Shown here piece after piece: positions 47,301-57,924 of a stretch of 64,000 bases of DNA. Under the pieces are notes generated by a model. The model was given only the letters and a program-made list of their open reading frames with translations. It ran no database searches and had not been told where the DNA came from. The DNA lies in NCBI GenBank assembly GCA_023634235.1, contig JAMKCF010000015.1, forward strand, positions 3,263,698 through 3,327,697. Reading direction: 5' to 3'. The position numbers and the translations under genes were made by a program. Numbering within the stretch: the stretch's first letter is position 1; every line of letters starts with the position of its first letter. This stretch comes from Pisaster brevispinus. Lineage: Eukaryota > Echinodermata > Asteroidea > Forcipulatida > Asteriidae.

Positions 47301-50300
47301 AGAGTACATTCTGAACTCCTGAATCTCATTCCTGCTGTGTGTTTCTTTGTTGTGCTATCATTTCTGCTTTGTGGGTTTTTTTTTTTTGCTGTCCTTAAAT
47401 AACATGGTCCTGTTATAAAGAGGTTATTTGGCCGGTCCCAGTGACCTTGTTTTAATGAGAGTCGCCTGTAGTTACTCATGTTTGAACACCTTAGCGTTAG
47501 GCTTAATTAGCAATGTCTTCTGTTTAGTCTCAGAGGATACTTAAGTAGCATGGGGGGGTGGCTTGAGAGGCTGTGCTCTTAATAGAGCACTGGACTCAAG
47601 CTCTTGTGTTTCTGATCAGCAGAGTGTGGGTTTCGAGTTCCAGGCGCGGAACTTGTTTCCTTGAGCAAGATGCTTTACCATAATTGCTTTTTCCTTCAGA
47701 TGGAACATTAAGCCATTGGTCCCGTGCACTGGGATTGGTAGTGCGCGTAAAAGAACCCAGAACACTTATTGTGGAAGAGTAAGGGGTTAACCCCAGTGTT
47801 CCTGGTTCACATAGCAAGCACCCTTGTTTACAGGTTTCCTCGGGCTTGCGAGCTGCAGTGATCGAGTTCACTCACGAGGCATCGTTGGCTTCATTACCAG
47901 AAATGTATAGTAATGACGATAAAGCCTTTCCCAACGACTTTCTCAAGTGCTGGCGAAATAAAACCTGAAGAATTTACGAGTGCGAATGAGTTATCAGAAA
48001 AAAATTATGCGGACAGCTGGCTTTACAAATTACCCCCTTCACATCCAGGTGAAGAGAGGCCGATACAAGCGCCTTGCGCAAGGACAAATTACACTTCAAT
48101 GATTCAGCAAGGTTATTGAGATTGCTTGCGATGACTACTTGGTCAGTGCACTCCCGTGAAACACAGTCAGAGCAGTTTGGATGAACTAGAAGCCAATGCC
48201 TCCTGTTAGGCATGTTAGGAGACAGCCGTCGATTTCACCAAACTCTTCTTAACTTAGGATTAATCTTAGGACTTAGGACGAGTCCCAGCCTTGCACTGTA
48301 ACATGTAAACCTTAAGATTAATCCTAAGTTAGGACTAGTTACTCGTCCTAACTCGAGATAGGATTAATCCTAGCGTTTCGTGAAATCGGCTGCTGGTCTC
48401 TTTGTTAATTTCATCCTTTTGAATCATCCCAGGTAATTTGAAGTGTTTTTCATAGAATAAGAAGTAGAGGCGTTTCAGGAATAGTAATTGATAGATAGAT
48501 AAAGGAACTACAGTTTTTCAAGATGCATTGTTCTTAAACAGGGGATGTATTTTTGCCATTTTGTCTGGTTTTGCAGCATTCAGGGTTCAATGGTGTGGGT
48601 AAAATCCACAAGACTGAAGGGCTTGTAGCTCAAAAAGTTTACTGGACAAGAGTTTGTTTTACAAGACCAGAATTGAAATGCGAAGAAAAAAATACATACA
48701 GTGTAACATTTGTACTGTTTTAATTTGAACAAGCACCAAGAGAATATGTATGTCATTTGTATTATGGGTAAGTATTCTTGAATACTCAACAGAACTGCAA
48801 GATATTTATGAGTGACTGAAAGTCAACATTTGAACAAAATCACAAGACTTGCCAGACATGTCCAGTAGTAGTTAGTTTACTGGCCCGATGCTAAAACCAC
48901 TGGCCCCCGGCCTGTGGTCCAGTGTAAAATTTCGAGCCCTGCCTGGAATCATTCTCAATAATTGCATCTACTCTGTTAAATTTCTCTTGAACTTGTATTT
49001 GAGTTCGTGCTCAATCCTGTATAGGATGTAACCCTCGTGTATGGCCTCATTCTCTATTCCATCCCATTTGCTGTTCCAGGGGTCGATTTCACAAAGATAG
49101 TCCTAACTTAGGACTAGTCCTAGGAGTTATTAAAAACTTATGGCTAGTCCTAAGTCAGGATGAGTAACTCGTCCTAACTTGAGATAAGACTAGTCTTAAC
49201 TCTTAGTGAAATCCACCCCTGTCCACATTGTTCCTGCATAAGATCTTATATCATCCCTCCATCTTCATCTTTGTCTACCTCTTCTCCCTTTCCCCATTCT
49301 TGAATGCCACTCCATTAGTCTTGTTGTCCATTTCTTAGCCCCCCCCCCCCCTGCTAAGCTTTATTTTCCACTTTGTTTGATAGCTCTAATGGTCGGACCC
49401 AAAGTTATTTGAAGGGCATTGCGCTGGGCTGGTTTTTGTTTTATTTTGTTGTTTTGTTGTTGTTTTGGAGGGCTATGTTTTTTTTAAAGGTAAAACAATG
49501 ATTTCACTTAGGCTTTGGACTTGAAGAAGCCGAGTTTCAGTTGAATAATGTCTTTTGTAGTACAAAATTCAATACATGTATTGTAAATGCCAGTTGAATG
49601 ATATATTTTGTACATTTAAATTCAATTAATATTTTGTAAACGTTTTTCTCATGGCTGTAAGCTGTGTTCTCTGCTTTTGTGTTGGACTTGCATGAAATCA
49701 ACTTAATGTCATTGTCTTTGAATTAGCCCGCACAGAACTCTGTTTGTTTTGTTCCCTGTTTTTTTCCGCATTTGCTTTTTCTTTGATGTAAACGTATTTT
49801 CCACTACTGAGCATAGTTAATATTGTTTTCATTGATTATTTTGTTAATTATCCCCTTTTCTCTGTTTTTGAAATATCGTGTAAGTTCAACTGTACATGTA
49901 AATCGAATTACAGCTTTTTTGTGTGTATTTTTTATTAAATGTTAATTTTGTTAGTCCTCTGTGATATTTCTCCTGAATGCAATCCACTTTGTTGTTGCAA
50001 TGCACTCTATTTGGATTGACTGTTGTTTGGATTTACATTGCCTTCGAATCTCTCAAAATTGTGCTGTTTGGAGTTGGCTCCTTATCCTTTTCAAGAGTTG
50101 TTCATGCACAAAAACACCCAAATTGTGTTGTAATTAGTGAGTAGTGCTTAAAAAAAACCATAAATTTGCCTCTTAAAATACAACTAGCGGAACTTATGGT
50201 CCGACAATTTGTGGAGTCAGATATTAGGTTCTCCAAAATAGCAGGCCGTATTCTATCATGAAGTTACACCAAAAAAACACACAATTTCAAGGGATTTTTA

Positions 50301-50549
50301 TATGCAAATCATTATATTCTACTTTTAAAATACCTTTCTAACCATATTCATTTCAAAACACGCTTTTTTTTTTATAGCCCAGGCTACGTGCCCCTTTAAC
50401 GCCATTGAATTATTGTTTTGTTGTTTTACCTACAGTTCAAGTTTCTTCAGTCAGGGGATCTTGACAAAGGAAAAGCGTGGTTCCTGTATTTCATGGGTTT
50501 CTGTACATTTGTGGAGTCCGTCTTCGTTGCTGTGATTGTCATGAACTGA
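44342..50549 (+). CDS. TMEM243-like small membrane protein (copy 2), four exons
   Basis: Coding exons: 44342-44458, 45906-45953, 46758-46868, 50436-50549; all junctions phase 0 and GT-AG; 129 aa. Exon 1 starts MDEKTPIFGDPHE, comparable with the RPLFGE head of vertebrate TMEM243. Exon 2 is 48 nt, exactly as in copy 1, and encodes RYIMMASVGIISVMVF. Exon 3 encodes CLYRG followed by a hydrophobic helix. Exon 4 starts FKFLQSGDLDKGKAW and continues into a last helix ending AVIVMN. Copy 1 has an intron between SGDL and D; here that junction is uninterrupted. The protein lacks copy 1's Thr/Pro tail. Introns contain a 13-bp tandem repeat, SINEs and hairpin MITEs. Probable multi-pass membrane protein of unknown function, about 2.8 kb from its divergent paralogue (ATG to ATG). 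Confidence 0.75.
44765..45080 (+). repeat. SINE body fragment (headless)
   Basis: Starts TGTCCTTGAGCAAGACGCTT, shared with the SINE bodies at 38.9 and 47.6 kb, and ends GAGCGCAATATAAAA with a TTATT-rich tail. No tRNA-like head. Intron 1 of the plus-strand TMEM243-like gene. Confidence 0.6.
46012..46077 (+). repeat. 13-bp tandem repeat, about five copies
   Basis: Unit AAGATTGGTGGCC, essentially perfect. Intron 2 of the plus-strand TMEM243-like gene, just after exon 2. Confidence 0.9.
46492..46585 (+). repeat. Short repeat GTGTAAGTCCACATAGTGTT (copy 2)
   Basis: CACTGTAAATAACAGTGTGT, then TGTAAGTCCACATAGTGTTT; matches 16839-16930. Confidence 0.6.
47247..47472. mobile_element. Possible TA-flanked MITE, CAGTCAAGCCTCGTTACAAAG end
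   Basis: Left TACAGTCAAGCCTCGTTACA resembles mariner/pogo-type termini; the right end ATGAGAGTCGCCTGTA is only a loose inverse. Internal TTATAAAGAGGTT occurs twice. Confidence 0.4.
47545..47880 (+). repeat. tRNA(Leu)-derived SINE (plus), diverged
   Basis: GCACTGGACTCAAGCTCTTG, CTGATCAGCAGAGTGTGGGT and TAAAAGAACCCAGAACAC match the element at 38806-39231 in opposite orientation. Box B has an extra T. Intron 3 of the plus-strand TMEM243-like gene. Confidence 0.75.
48223..48392. mobile_element. Hairpin MITE, GTCCTAACTTAGGAC family (copy 2)
   Basis: ACAGCCGTCGATTTCACCAA to CGTGAAATCGGCTGCTG with palindromic interior. Intron 3 of the plus-strand TMEM243-like gene. Confidence 0.75.
49079..49219. 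mobile_element. Hairpin MITE, GTCCTAACTTAGGAC family (copy 3)
   Basis: GGGGTCGATTTCACAAAGAT to AGTGAAATCCACCCCT; the interior alternates GGACTAGTCC and TAAGTTAGG-type palindromes. Confidence 0.8.
50037..50398. mobile_element. MITE, TTAAAGGGGCAC family (copy 4)
   Basis: ACATTGCCTTCGAATCTCTC to GGCTACGTGCCCCTTTAA. It ends under 40 bp before exon 4 of the plus-strand TMEM243-like gene (acceptor AG at 50434-50435). Confidence 0.75.
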
Positions 50550-51482
50550 GAAGACACGTGCTGAACTGGCTCACTATTCTACTCATTAACTGCCATTACG
50601 CTTTCGGCACAATGGAGTACAGTAATGTAATTAATAACCAGAGATTGTAATTACTGCTGGGGATTGGAGATGTGGCACTCCACTGTTTCATTTAATTGCT
50701 CTAAAGCTAGCGGTGTAAATGACTCTTGAGTGACTAATTAAAAGTAGAGCAAAGAGAAGACAAACATGGTATTTGATATGATTTTGTGGAGATAGGCAAA
50801 TCAAAATTAAGACCTTACTGTTTTCGTATGATTATTATTTTTGTAAAGACTTTCATGTATTTTTTAAAAGGTTCGTTTGTCGAGCCTTGTTCTGCCTTAG
50901 TCAGGGGATGCCAAGTGGTGGCGGGTAAAAGGTGGGCTGTTTGAGAAATCTATCAGGATATAGGCTGAGATTTAAAACTCAAGTTATGTGGATTTGGGTT
51001 GTGGGGTGGTATAATCGCCTGCATAAGCCTATCATCTTCCACATTGAGAGTTGATCTATATTTATGATTTAATTGGATTTTATTATTGGCGATTGAGTAT
51101 AACTTATGAGGCCGAGAAGTAATATTTTGTGCTACTTTAAATATACCTTCTTATTTTTTTTATTTTATTTTTATTTTTATTTTTTTTTTTGGGGGGGGAG
51201 GTGTGCTGTGCAAGCGGGGGCAAAGACATAATTTGGAGGGGGTGCCATTTGATGCATCGAACTATTTATTTGTGGTGTTGTTTTATCTCTATCTCATTTG
51301 GGGTTGGTGGGGTGGGCAAGGGTTAAGGGTGGGGGGGGGGGCTACTGCCCCTGCCTCTCCCCCGGTTACTCCACTGAAAGCTATGAAGATGGACGTTCTC
51401 AAGTGACTGTTAGTTTAGATTTTATAGTCCTTTTGCGTAGGCCGCCCTCACTGAGGTTGAATAGTGGAAACGTGCAAGTGCG
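50550..51482. other. Intergenic downstream of the TMEM243-like gene
   Basis: Presumably includes the 3' untranslated region; no clear AATAAA close to the stop was found. G-rich and C-rich low-complexity stretches lie around 51190-51370. Confidence 0.4.
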
Positions 51483-51676
51483 TACGCTGCAAAAAACTGG
51501 GTGTTACAATTGACACCATGGGTGTTGCCACATGTAGATATCGGGGGGGGGGATCAAAGTTTACATCAATTTACATTTTGACACCATATGATGTTGATTT
51601 TGATTCTCTCGGGTATCTATTTGTGACACTAACACCCATGGTGTCAATTGTAACACCCCTGTTTTTTGCAGTGTAC
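51483..51676. mobile_element. MITE, CACTGCAAAAAAC / GGGTGTTA family (copy 2)
   Basis: GCTGCAAAAAACTGGGTGTT and AACACCCCTGTTTTTTGCAG are good inverted termini; interior GACACCATGGGTGTT is itself palindromic-like. Confidence 0.8.
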
Positions 51677-51770
51677 GTGCGCCATGCACAACTCTCAGCC
51701 AATGATAGGTCTTTCTTTGACCTCAGTGAGGGCGCTATTTAAGCTTCTGATGTCATATGCAAGGGCGTCA
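51668..51770 (+). repeat. Partial TTATGCA-related element
   Basis: CTCAGCCAATGATAGGTCTT, TTTGACCTCAGTGAGGGCGC and GATGTCATATGCA match 31795-31915. Confidence 0.55.
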
Positions 51771-52130
51771 ACCTTTGACTTAGAGCACAGGTGGGGTAAA
51801 CACCAAAAATAAACAGTACGCTTTACGGCAATTTTGTGAACTTCTAGAGATGATTATATTCACCAGAGAACAAAAACAAGCAGTTGTGACGAGGATTGAT
51901 TTGGACAATTTCAACTAGTTCACAACAATAATAACAATTTAGAGATTTATCTTTTGTGGTGTACGTGAAGAGGTGATGGTGATCATACAATTAATACTAA
52001 AGGACTTTTTGTTTTGTCTAAGAGTAAACCTTTAATAAAACACTGCAAATAACATTATACCTTTGATATTTAATGGGAAGTATACGTGAGACATACATGT
52101 AATGATGAAATCTGTTAAGTTAAAGGGTCT

Positions 52131-52278
52131 GCAGCCGATTTCACGAAACGCTAGGATTAATCCTATCTCGAGTTGGGACGAGTAACTAGTCCTAACTTAG
52201 GATTAAGGCTGGGACTCGTCCTAAGTCCTATAAGATTAATCCTCCTAAGTTAGGAAGAGTTTGGTGAAATCGACGGCT
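52131..52278. mobile_element. Hairpin MITE, GTCCTAACTTAGGAC family (copy 4), nested
   Basis: GCAGCCGATTTCACGAAACG to GGTGAAATCGACGGCT. It separates TTAAAGGGTCT from GTATACGTTTGGG, which together look like the intact terminus of the host repeat running to 52672. Confidence 0.75.
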
Positions 52279-52672
52279 GTATACGTTTGGGAATCTCTCT
52301 TGAAATGACTGGCAATACAAACTTACTTGGTTAGAAATACAGCAGCTTTCGGTAATATACATGTAAAGCATTTTGAGAATCATTTCACTTTGAATTAATG
52401 TGGTTATGGAAAAATTTATCAGTGTTTTATCCCCCAAAATTGTAATCTGAGAATCGTTACTGTCAGTAACATTTTCAGATTGTGTAATAGTTATTCCAAT
52501 TACGGATTTTTCTTCCTGCGTGGACATAACCGCTCCAGATTTTCGGCGATATCTCAAAAACTCTACCACCTTTTGAAATGAAATTTCACAGGTTAGTTTT
52601 CATGCATGTATTAACATTTATATAGAGTTAAAACAATCGAACGGTTCCAAAAACCAAAGGTATACATTCCCT
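52279..52672 (+). repeat. Interspersed repeat, second copy of 6380-6790
   Basis: Ends CCAAAGGTATACATTCCCTTTAA-like, inverse to its start TTAAAGGG..GTATACGTTTGGG, so this is a TIR element split near one end by the hairpin MITE. Confidence 0.7.
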
Positions 52673-52852
52673 TTAACGCTTTATTGTTTATAGGCATAAC
52701 ATTTCTAAGAAAAAAATTGTAAAAACTTCCTGTGCTAATGCGAAATGTGTACGTCATTGGCACCTATTCTTAACAACAAACGACAACACATTCTGTCCAT
52801 CAACTAGAATTGACTCAGCGACGGTTGTAAGGGTAAACTTTTTGGGACTGTA

Positions 52853-52953
52853 GGTGGCAGCAGACTTACCAGGTAGATCCATTGTTCTTGGAAATGTGAG
52901 CATGCTCAGAATGACGTAAACAATGGAAATGTACCTGGTAAGTCTGCTGCCAC
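52853..52953. mobile_element. Foldback MITE, GGCAGCAGAC family (copy 2)
   Basis: GGTGGCAGCAGACTTACCAG pairs perfectly with CTGGTAAGTCTGCTGCCAC; the loop contains GAGCATGCTC. Confidence 0.85.
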
Positions 52954-53009
52954 ATAGTGATTAAAAGTCTTCCATTGGTGTTTAAATCCACTCTAACAAC
53001 GTATTTGTT

Positions 53010-53215
53010 TAAAGCCAGGGTATACTTTCGGTAATATACTCCACAAGTTTATGACCATAAAAACTTGCTTTTAGTAAAAGAGCACTGGAGAGCTGTTAAT
53101 ATCATTGTAAAACATTGTTAGAAACGACCCCCTTTGAAGTAATGTATAGCTTTAGAGAAAAGGGTTTCCACCCCAAAATAGTTTTGAAATTAAGAAAGGC
53201 TTCAGCCATTTTATG
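53010..53215 (+). mobile_element. MITE, AAAGGCAGGGTATACTTT family (copy 3), truncated
   Basis: Begins AAAGCCAGGGTATACTTTCG but continues with the family's opposite-end sequence in reverse (TAAAAACTTGCTTT, GAGCACTGGAGAGCTGTT), indicating a rearranged or reverse-oriented, truncated copy. Confidence 0.65.
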
Positions 53216-54670
53216 GTCAATTAATTTTGCAGCATTTACCAATCTGTGACCCAACCTTTCAAAATATCTGACGGGGTCCAAGCCCGGAGCCCCAGCCGTG
53301 TTTTCGAAAAGGGCCCAATAGTTTGGGTTGTTTTGAGTGGACTTGCTAGTAAAGGTGAAGATACAAAATTAAGTATTTTGTGCAGTGCACCTGGGACCTA
53401 CTGTAATACGAATTTCAATAGGCTTGGATTTCCCAGATGCGACTCGTATGTGTTTTTAATAACTGGAAATACTAATAGGCCTAGCTACCTTGAAAAAAGG
53501 GACGCAGATTGTATGTGTAATATATAGTGAAGGGTTGTGATTGGTTAAACCGGCTTCATGTCAATCCCTATACATTCGCCACTCTAATCTGACTACCGTC
53601 AACCATGTTAAGTTATGGCCTTATGAAGCTATATTATAACCGTCCAGGCTTACTTTTTGGTTCTTTTTATTTGCTCGAAACTCCACTAAGAGTGTACACT
53701 ACTAGCTTAAATTCTGGTTGGAACTTGTTTTCAGTGAAAGTGTGCTGTAAATTACATGTAAAGTTTCTTCAAACAAGAATCGAAATAATATCTGAATGAG
53801 GTGTAAAAGGCGTGCATGGACTTAGCTTTGACAGTTTCGAGTGGCCCGGTCCGAAAAAGGTGCAGAGCCGTATATAAATATTGAGAAACTTAGTGCGACA
53901 ACTTGCGATTGGAAGCAATTTTGTGTCCAAAATAAAAGCATGGGCGAACACAGGGTGCCAGACTAGTCTGCCCATTGGGTTGTGCTGCATTTTGGACCGA
54001 AAATGGCGTCCAGCAACTATACGTGACCGAAGAAAACTGGTCCCTCAGTGTCGCAACAGCGGCTGAAAAGGGGGTGGGGGACGTCCCTGCACTCTGCCTC
54101 CCCTCCAAGAGGGATTTGCGCCGCCCGTACCTTTGGCTTGTAATGGACTGACTTTCACGGTTTTCGTGCTGTGATCAGTATAGGCCTACTTTTGTTATAA
54201 GATTTTTTTTCCGAGTGCTAGATATGGCCAATATGGGAGCAAAGGTACAGAAATCCCACCCCCGTAAAATCTTCTAAAGAAACCACGAGATTCCAATCAC
54301 ACAATGAGGACTAATTGGGGGGGGGGGTGGCATCCATGCCCCTTATCAATCACCAAATGGGGAATAATTGCCCTATTCTTAAAATGACTTTGTAAAAATA
54401 AAGAATGAAGAATGATGAAGTATTGATGCATTTTTCTTGTGATCATTAGGCCTACTGTTGTATAAACAAATAAAAATAAAGATCCCGAGTGGAAATTTAT
54501 ACCCTATTGTTAAAAGTGACTTCGTCAGAATGCAAGAAGCTCGGCGATGAATGCATTTTCCCTCTCAATTAATGGTGACTTTTAATTATGGAGGCAGATC
54601 GAGATGTTTCCCGCATTGGCAGTGGCTTCTTAAGAGTTAGTCAAAATAGTACAGGCAGCCTTCAGTTAAT
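53216..54670. other. Intergenic, nothing recognised
   Basis: Short open frames on both strands show no domain, and no repeat family of the window was recognised here. Confidence 0.4.
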
Positions 54671-55022
54671 ATACAGGAGAGCTGACAAAATAGTCGCAGA
54701 CAGTGTTCATGTTTTGTGCAAACAACCGTATACATGACATAACAAACCTGTGAAAATTTGGGCTTGAACCGCTGTGCGAGTCAGGAATTGAAAAACCATG
54801 CACAAACTTTCAGCATGTAAACACATTGTCCTTAATTTTGGTTGTAACAACTGAAATCACATGTAACGTGTTTTTGTTTAAGATACTGTTTTCATGAATG
54901 TGACTTCATTTCAGAGAGAAATATTTCACAGAGAAAATGGTTCTTGTGTGAACTTCATAATCGGTATGCTTTCAGACTAATACAATTAAACAATTACTTT
55001 CTATACCAATCTTACATAATAC
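54671..55022 (+). mobile_element. MITE, TACAGGATTGGTA family (copy 8)
   Basis: TACAGGAGAGCTGACAAAAT to ATACCAATCTTACATAA with all landmarks. It lies about 115 bp beyond the stop codon of the receptor exon. Confidence 0.75.
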
Positions 55023-55137
55023 CTTTAACGTGAACCTCGGTCAATCAAGCAGACTTCTTTATACATTCTTTTAAACGTATTAATTGTCTTTGTAGAATGC
55101 CGTCTGCGCCAATAAAGTCCGTTGACCGGTGTTGTAG

Positions 55138-55323
55138 TTATTTCACGGGTCTATTGGTCTCGGAGTTTGTATAATGCATGCTGTTGTTGGCAAGGTAGGG
55201 ATCGGAAGAGGTGCTGCACACGCGGCACAGGATTCCCTTGAAGGCTCGCCGGAATCTACGGTCAGTTATGGCGTAGCAGAAAGGGTTGAGGGTGCTGTTG
55301 GTATAGCCAAAGAATACACTCAC
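55138..55323 (-). CDS. Class A GPCR, terminal coding exon (TM7, helix 8, C-tail); partial
   Basis: A minus-strand exon of 62 codons including TAA, entered through a pyrimidine-rich acceptor (TTTTTTCTCTCCAG) in phase 0. It encodes VSVFFGYTNSTLNPFCYA followed by ITDRRFRRAFKGILC and a short Ser/Thr-rich tail. NSxxNPxxY is the TM7 signature of rhodopsin-family receptors; FRRAFK plus the Cys pair fits helix 8 with a palmitoylation site. The NST.NP.CYA pattern is closest, from memory, to muscarinic and histamine H3-like aminergic receptors, but many class A subfamilies share it, so the ligand is not assigned. Exons for TM1-6 should lie at higher coordinates or beyond the window; none was recognised in 55324-64000. 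Confidence 0.8.
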   Translation of the reverse strand: MSVFFGYTNSTLNPFCYAITDRRFRRAFKGILCRVCSTSSDPYLANNSMHYTNSETNRPVK

Positions 55324-55846
55324 CTGGAGAGAAAAAAGAAGGGAAAACACAACTTTTAATAACAACTAGAGGCATAAACATTTTAACTTTTTAAAATTTC
55401 GATCTTAGGCCCTACCAAGTGCATTCAAGAAAAAACTCTCCAGATAAGTTGAGAAAAATGGCATGATAGTACCGTTGTGATCACACTTCTTGCAGAGCTG
55501 ACAACTCCCCCTGGCTCTGCAGACAGTTCCCTGAAACTAAACCAAATCCTTCCATGCTCGGCTGATGAACAAACTTGAAAACCTGATTACATGGAAACTG
55601 TTTCCCTATTATTAATATGTTGCATGTCATTTACAAAATATCTCCCTGATGGTTGAGCAAAATCTCCCTGATTGCAGGGTGCAAATGTTGGTAGCTAGCT
55701 CTGCACTTGATTATTTCAATTGCATGCAGCACTCGAAATAAGTGAATGCAAAGAATATAAACCTTCACAAAGTCTGTCCCGCGTTTAACTGTTTTGGCTC
55801 AAACTGGAACACCATTATCCGGTGACATTCTCACAGGCTGGATGCA

Positions 55847-56169
55847 CGGTGGCTGATTTCCGCCAACAACAAAACACCTTTTTAGTATGGCGTTAAACGC
55901 TCTATAACGCCGTATATAGGGCGTTATAACGCCGTATAATTAGGGCGTTATAACGCCGTAAAGTTAGTGCGTTATAACGCCGTAAACTTAGGGCGTTATA
56001 ACGCCGTTTAGGGTGTTATAACGCCGTAAATTACGGCGTAATAACGCCGTAAATTTAAAGCGTAATAACGCCGTTTATAACGCCGTAATAGGGCGTTATA
56101 ACGCCGTATAGGGCGTTATATAACGCCGTACTGAAAAAGTGTTCTGTTGTTGGCGGAAATCAGCCACCG
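55847..56169. mobile_element. Foldback element with internal palindromic tandem array
   Basis: Terminal inverted repeats of 49 bp with about four mismatches; the outer 25 bp (starting CGGTGGCTGATTTCCGCC) are perfect. Between them, 55894-56131 holds about eleven units of GGCGTTATAACGCCGTA or variants. Flanks are CTGGATGCA and TAGGATGCA, 7 of 9 matching, as expected of an aged 9-bp target duplication. A 9-bp duplication with long TIRs suggests a Mutator-type foldback, by inference. Confidence 0.75.
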
Positions 56170-56406
56170 TAGGATGCACTGTGTGGCATGGCCCGCGAGA
56201 ACACATTTTTGCAAAGGAGTGCTGGGGTTTTTTCCAAAGACAATTGTCGTATACGGCGTATGGTCCGGGCCCGCTTAAGTTCTTAAAATGCTTTTTCGTA
56301 CAATCAGAGACACGATTTGGCACATAAGCCTCTTTAGTGGAGGGGGGGGGGCAGGAATATTATTAGTGTAATTTGCAAAATGACTACCCCAAAATGACGA
56401 GGCGAT

Positions 56407-56963
56407 GTTGGGTGAAAAGGTATTTAGTTTTTCGAGACTCTTGCAGCAAATTACTAGATCGTGGCTTAAATTGAAAAATATTTCCAATGCGTAGCTGTTT
56501 ACGTACATTTATTGTCTTTTCGTTAATATTGTCATTGAATAACGGAATATGTCAGGTTTAGAAGTGATAGGAGCAATAAGTGCCTCTCGTTAATTTTTTA
56601 TAAGGATGAACACAATAGTTTTTGAAGGCTTATCCCTGGCATCAAATGCTCAATGATTAATTGCTTAAGTCATACGTTTTTGACATTACCATGATGATGA
56701 ACGAAAAATTACTTTAAAGCTAAATAATTTCATCCTTATTAACATTTTACCAGTCAGGGGGAAATTAATAATTAATAATGATTGCCATTGACTTGAACAA
56801 AGCGTACCGATGGCTATTTAGTTTTATTTTGATGTCACGTTTTTTTTACAAGCACAAGCTGGTGAGAGTTTTCCACCGCATGTTACAGTGTATCGCTTTG
56901 GGCAACTGGGCTGTCTATAGTGGCTAAAAGGTAGCCACTGGACCGCCCAGCCGCTCAAAGCGA
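56407..56963 (+). repeat. Inverted-repeat left arm, partner at 60602-61350
   Basis: Read on the minus strand this arm matches the right arm in order: GCCCAAAGCGATACACTGTA, TTGTTCAAGTCAATG.CAATC, GAGCATTTGATGCC then CCTTCAAAAA, CACTTCTAAAC.TGA, CTCAATGACAAT-like and CTGCAAGAGTCT.GAAAA. An 80-bp local palindrome (56890-56963) caps its inner end. Confidence 0.75.
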
Positions 56964-57924
56964 TAGGATGATGAGCAGGGTTTCTTCATGTCTATAAGTT
57001 TTTCTGATTTTATTTTAATTTTACTTATTAAATTGTTAATTTAAAATGTAGCCATTCCACCTAAAATTTCTAAATTCTCATATTTGGGTCTGTAAGTTAA
57101 CAGCTTTATCAACCAACACCATTGTAAATTGTGTAAACATTTCAACCTCGTGCATGTAAAACCAACAGAGCTACAATTAAGAAAACATTTAAACCCTTCA
57201 GTCTTACCTCAATATTGTAATTAGCTCATAATTGACATTATGTTCCTGAGGTACTACAATTACTCGCACTCGATGAACTGAAACATGACAACATTTGGCA
57301 GTTCAATTGAATGATAAGCCATTTCAACTATCACCACATCGTAACTCATGCAAACACACATTCAATTAAGTTTAAACCTTGGATTAAAGGTAGGGACATT
57401 CTTCATGAAAAGACCACTACAGTTTTGTGCTGTTTTCAGTACACACTGTATTCAGCTGAAACTTTCACAGGTAGTAAGAATGTTTGGCCTATAAATCCGC
57501 ATTAAGTTGACAAATAAACAATCTATGACCCTTTATACACCACACCAATCATTGAATAAAACATTGCACATTAAACAAACTTGGGGTTTTTTCCAGAATC
57601 AAATCGGAAAAAAGGTTTAAACCCCCAGCTTGCTTTCTATAAACCAAGTAACCTTGTTTACAAAGATTGACCTTATTTACATTTCAGAGCATTTTCTGGC
57701 AGGCAAGATAAAGGGGGTCATATATGGAATATTTTATATTTTGCATATTCCACACAAGTTCAAGAGTAATGGAAATCACAGCTGTATAACTTTAAGATGT
57801 GCCCCTTTTCTTCATATTCACCAATTGATAATATTGTACAGCGCAACCTCCATGAAATGCAAGATTTATTTGTATTATTTCTTCCATTGAGCTAAGTCCA
57901 GACTCTGTGGCTCTTTTGTAAACA

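Noticed and set aside
53246..53527. 93-codon plus-strand open frame
   Set aside because: No domain, no splice-linked partner, and composition is unlike the coding exons of the window.
55894..56131. CRISPR-like array of repeats and spacers
   Set aside because: Units are short palindromes with tiny variable linkers inside inverted termini in an animal genome; no spacers or cas genes.
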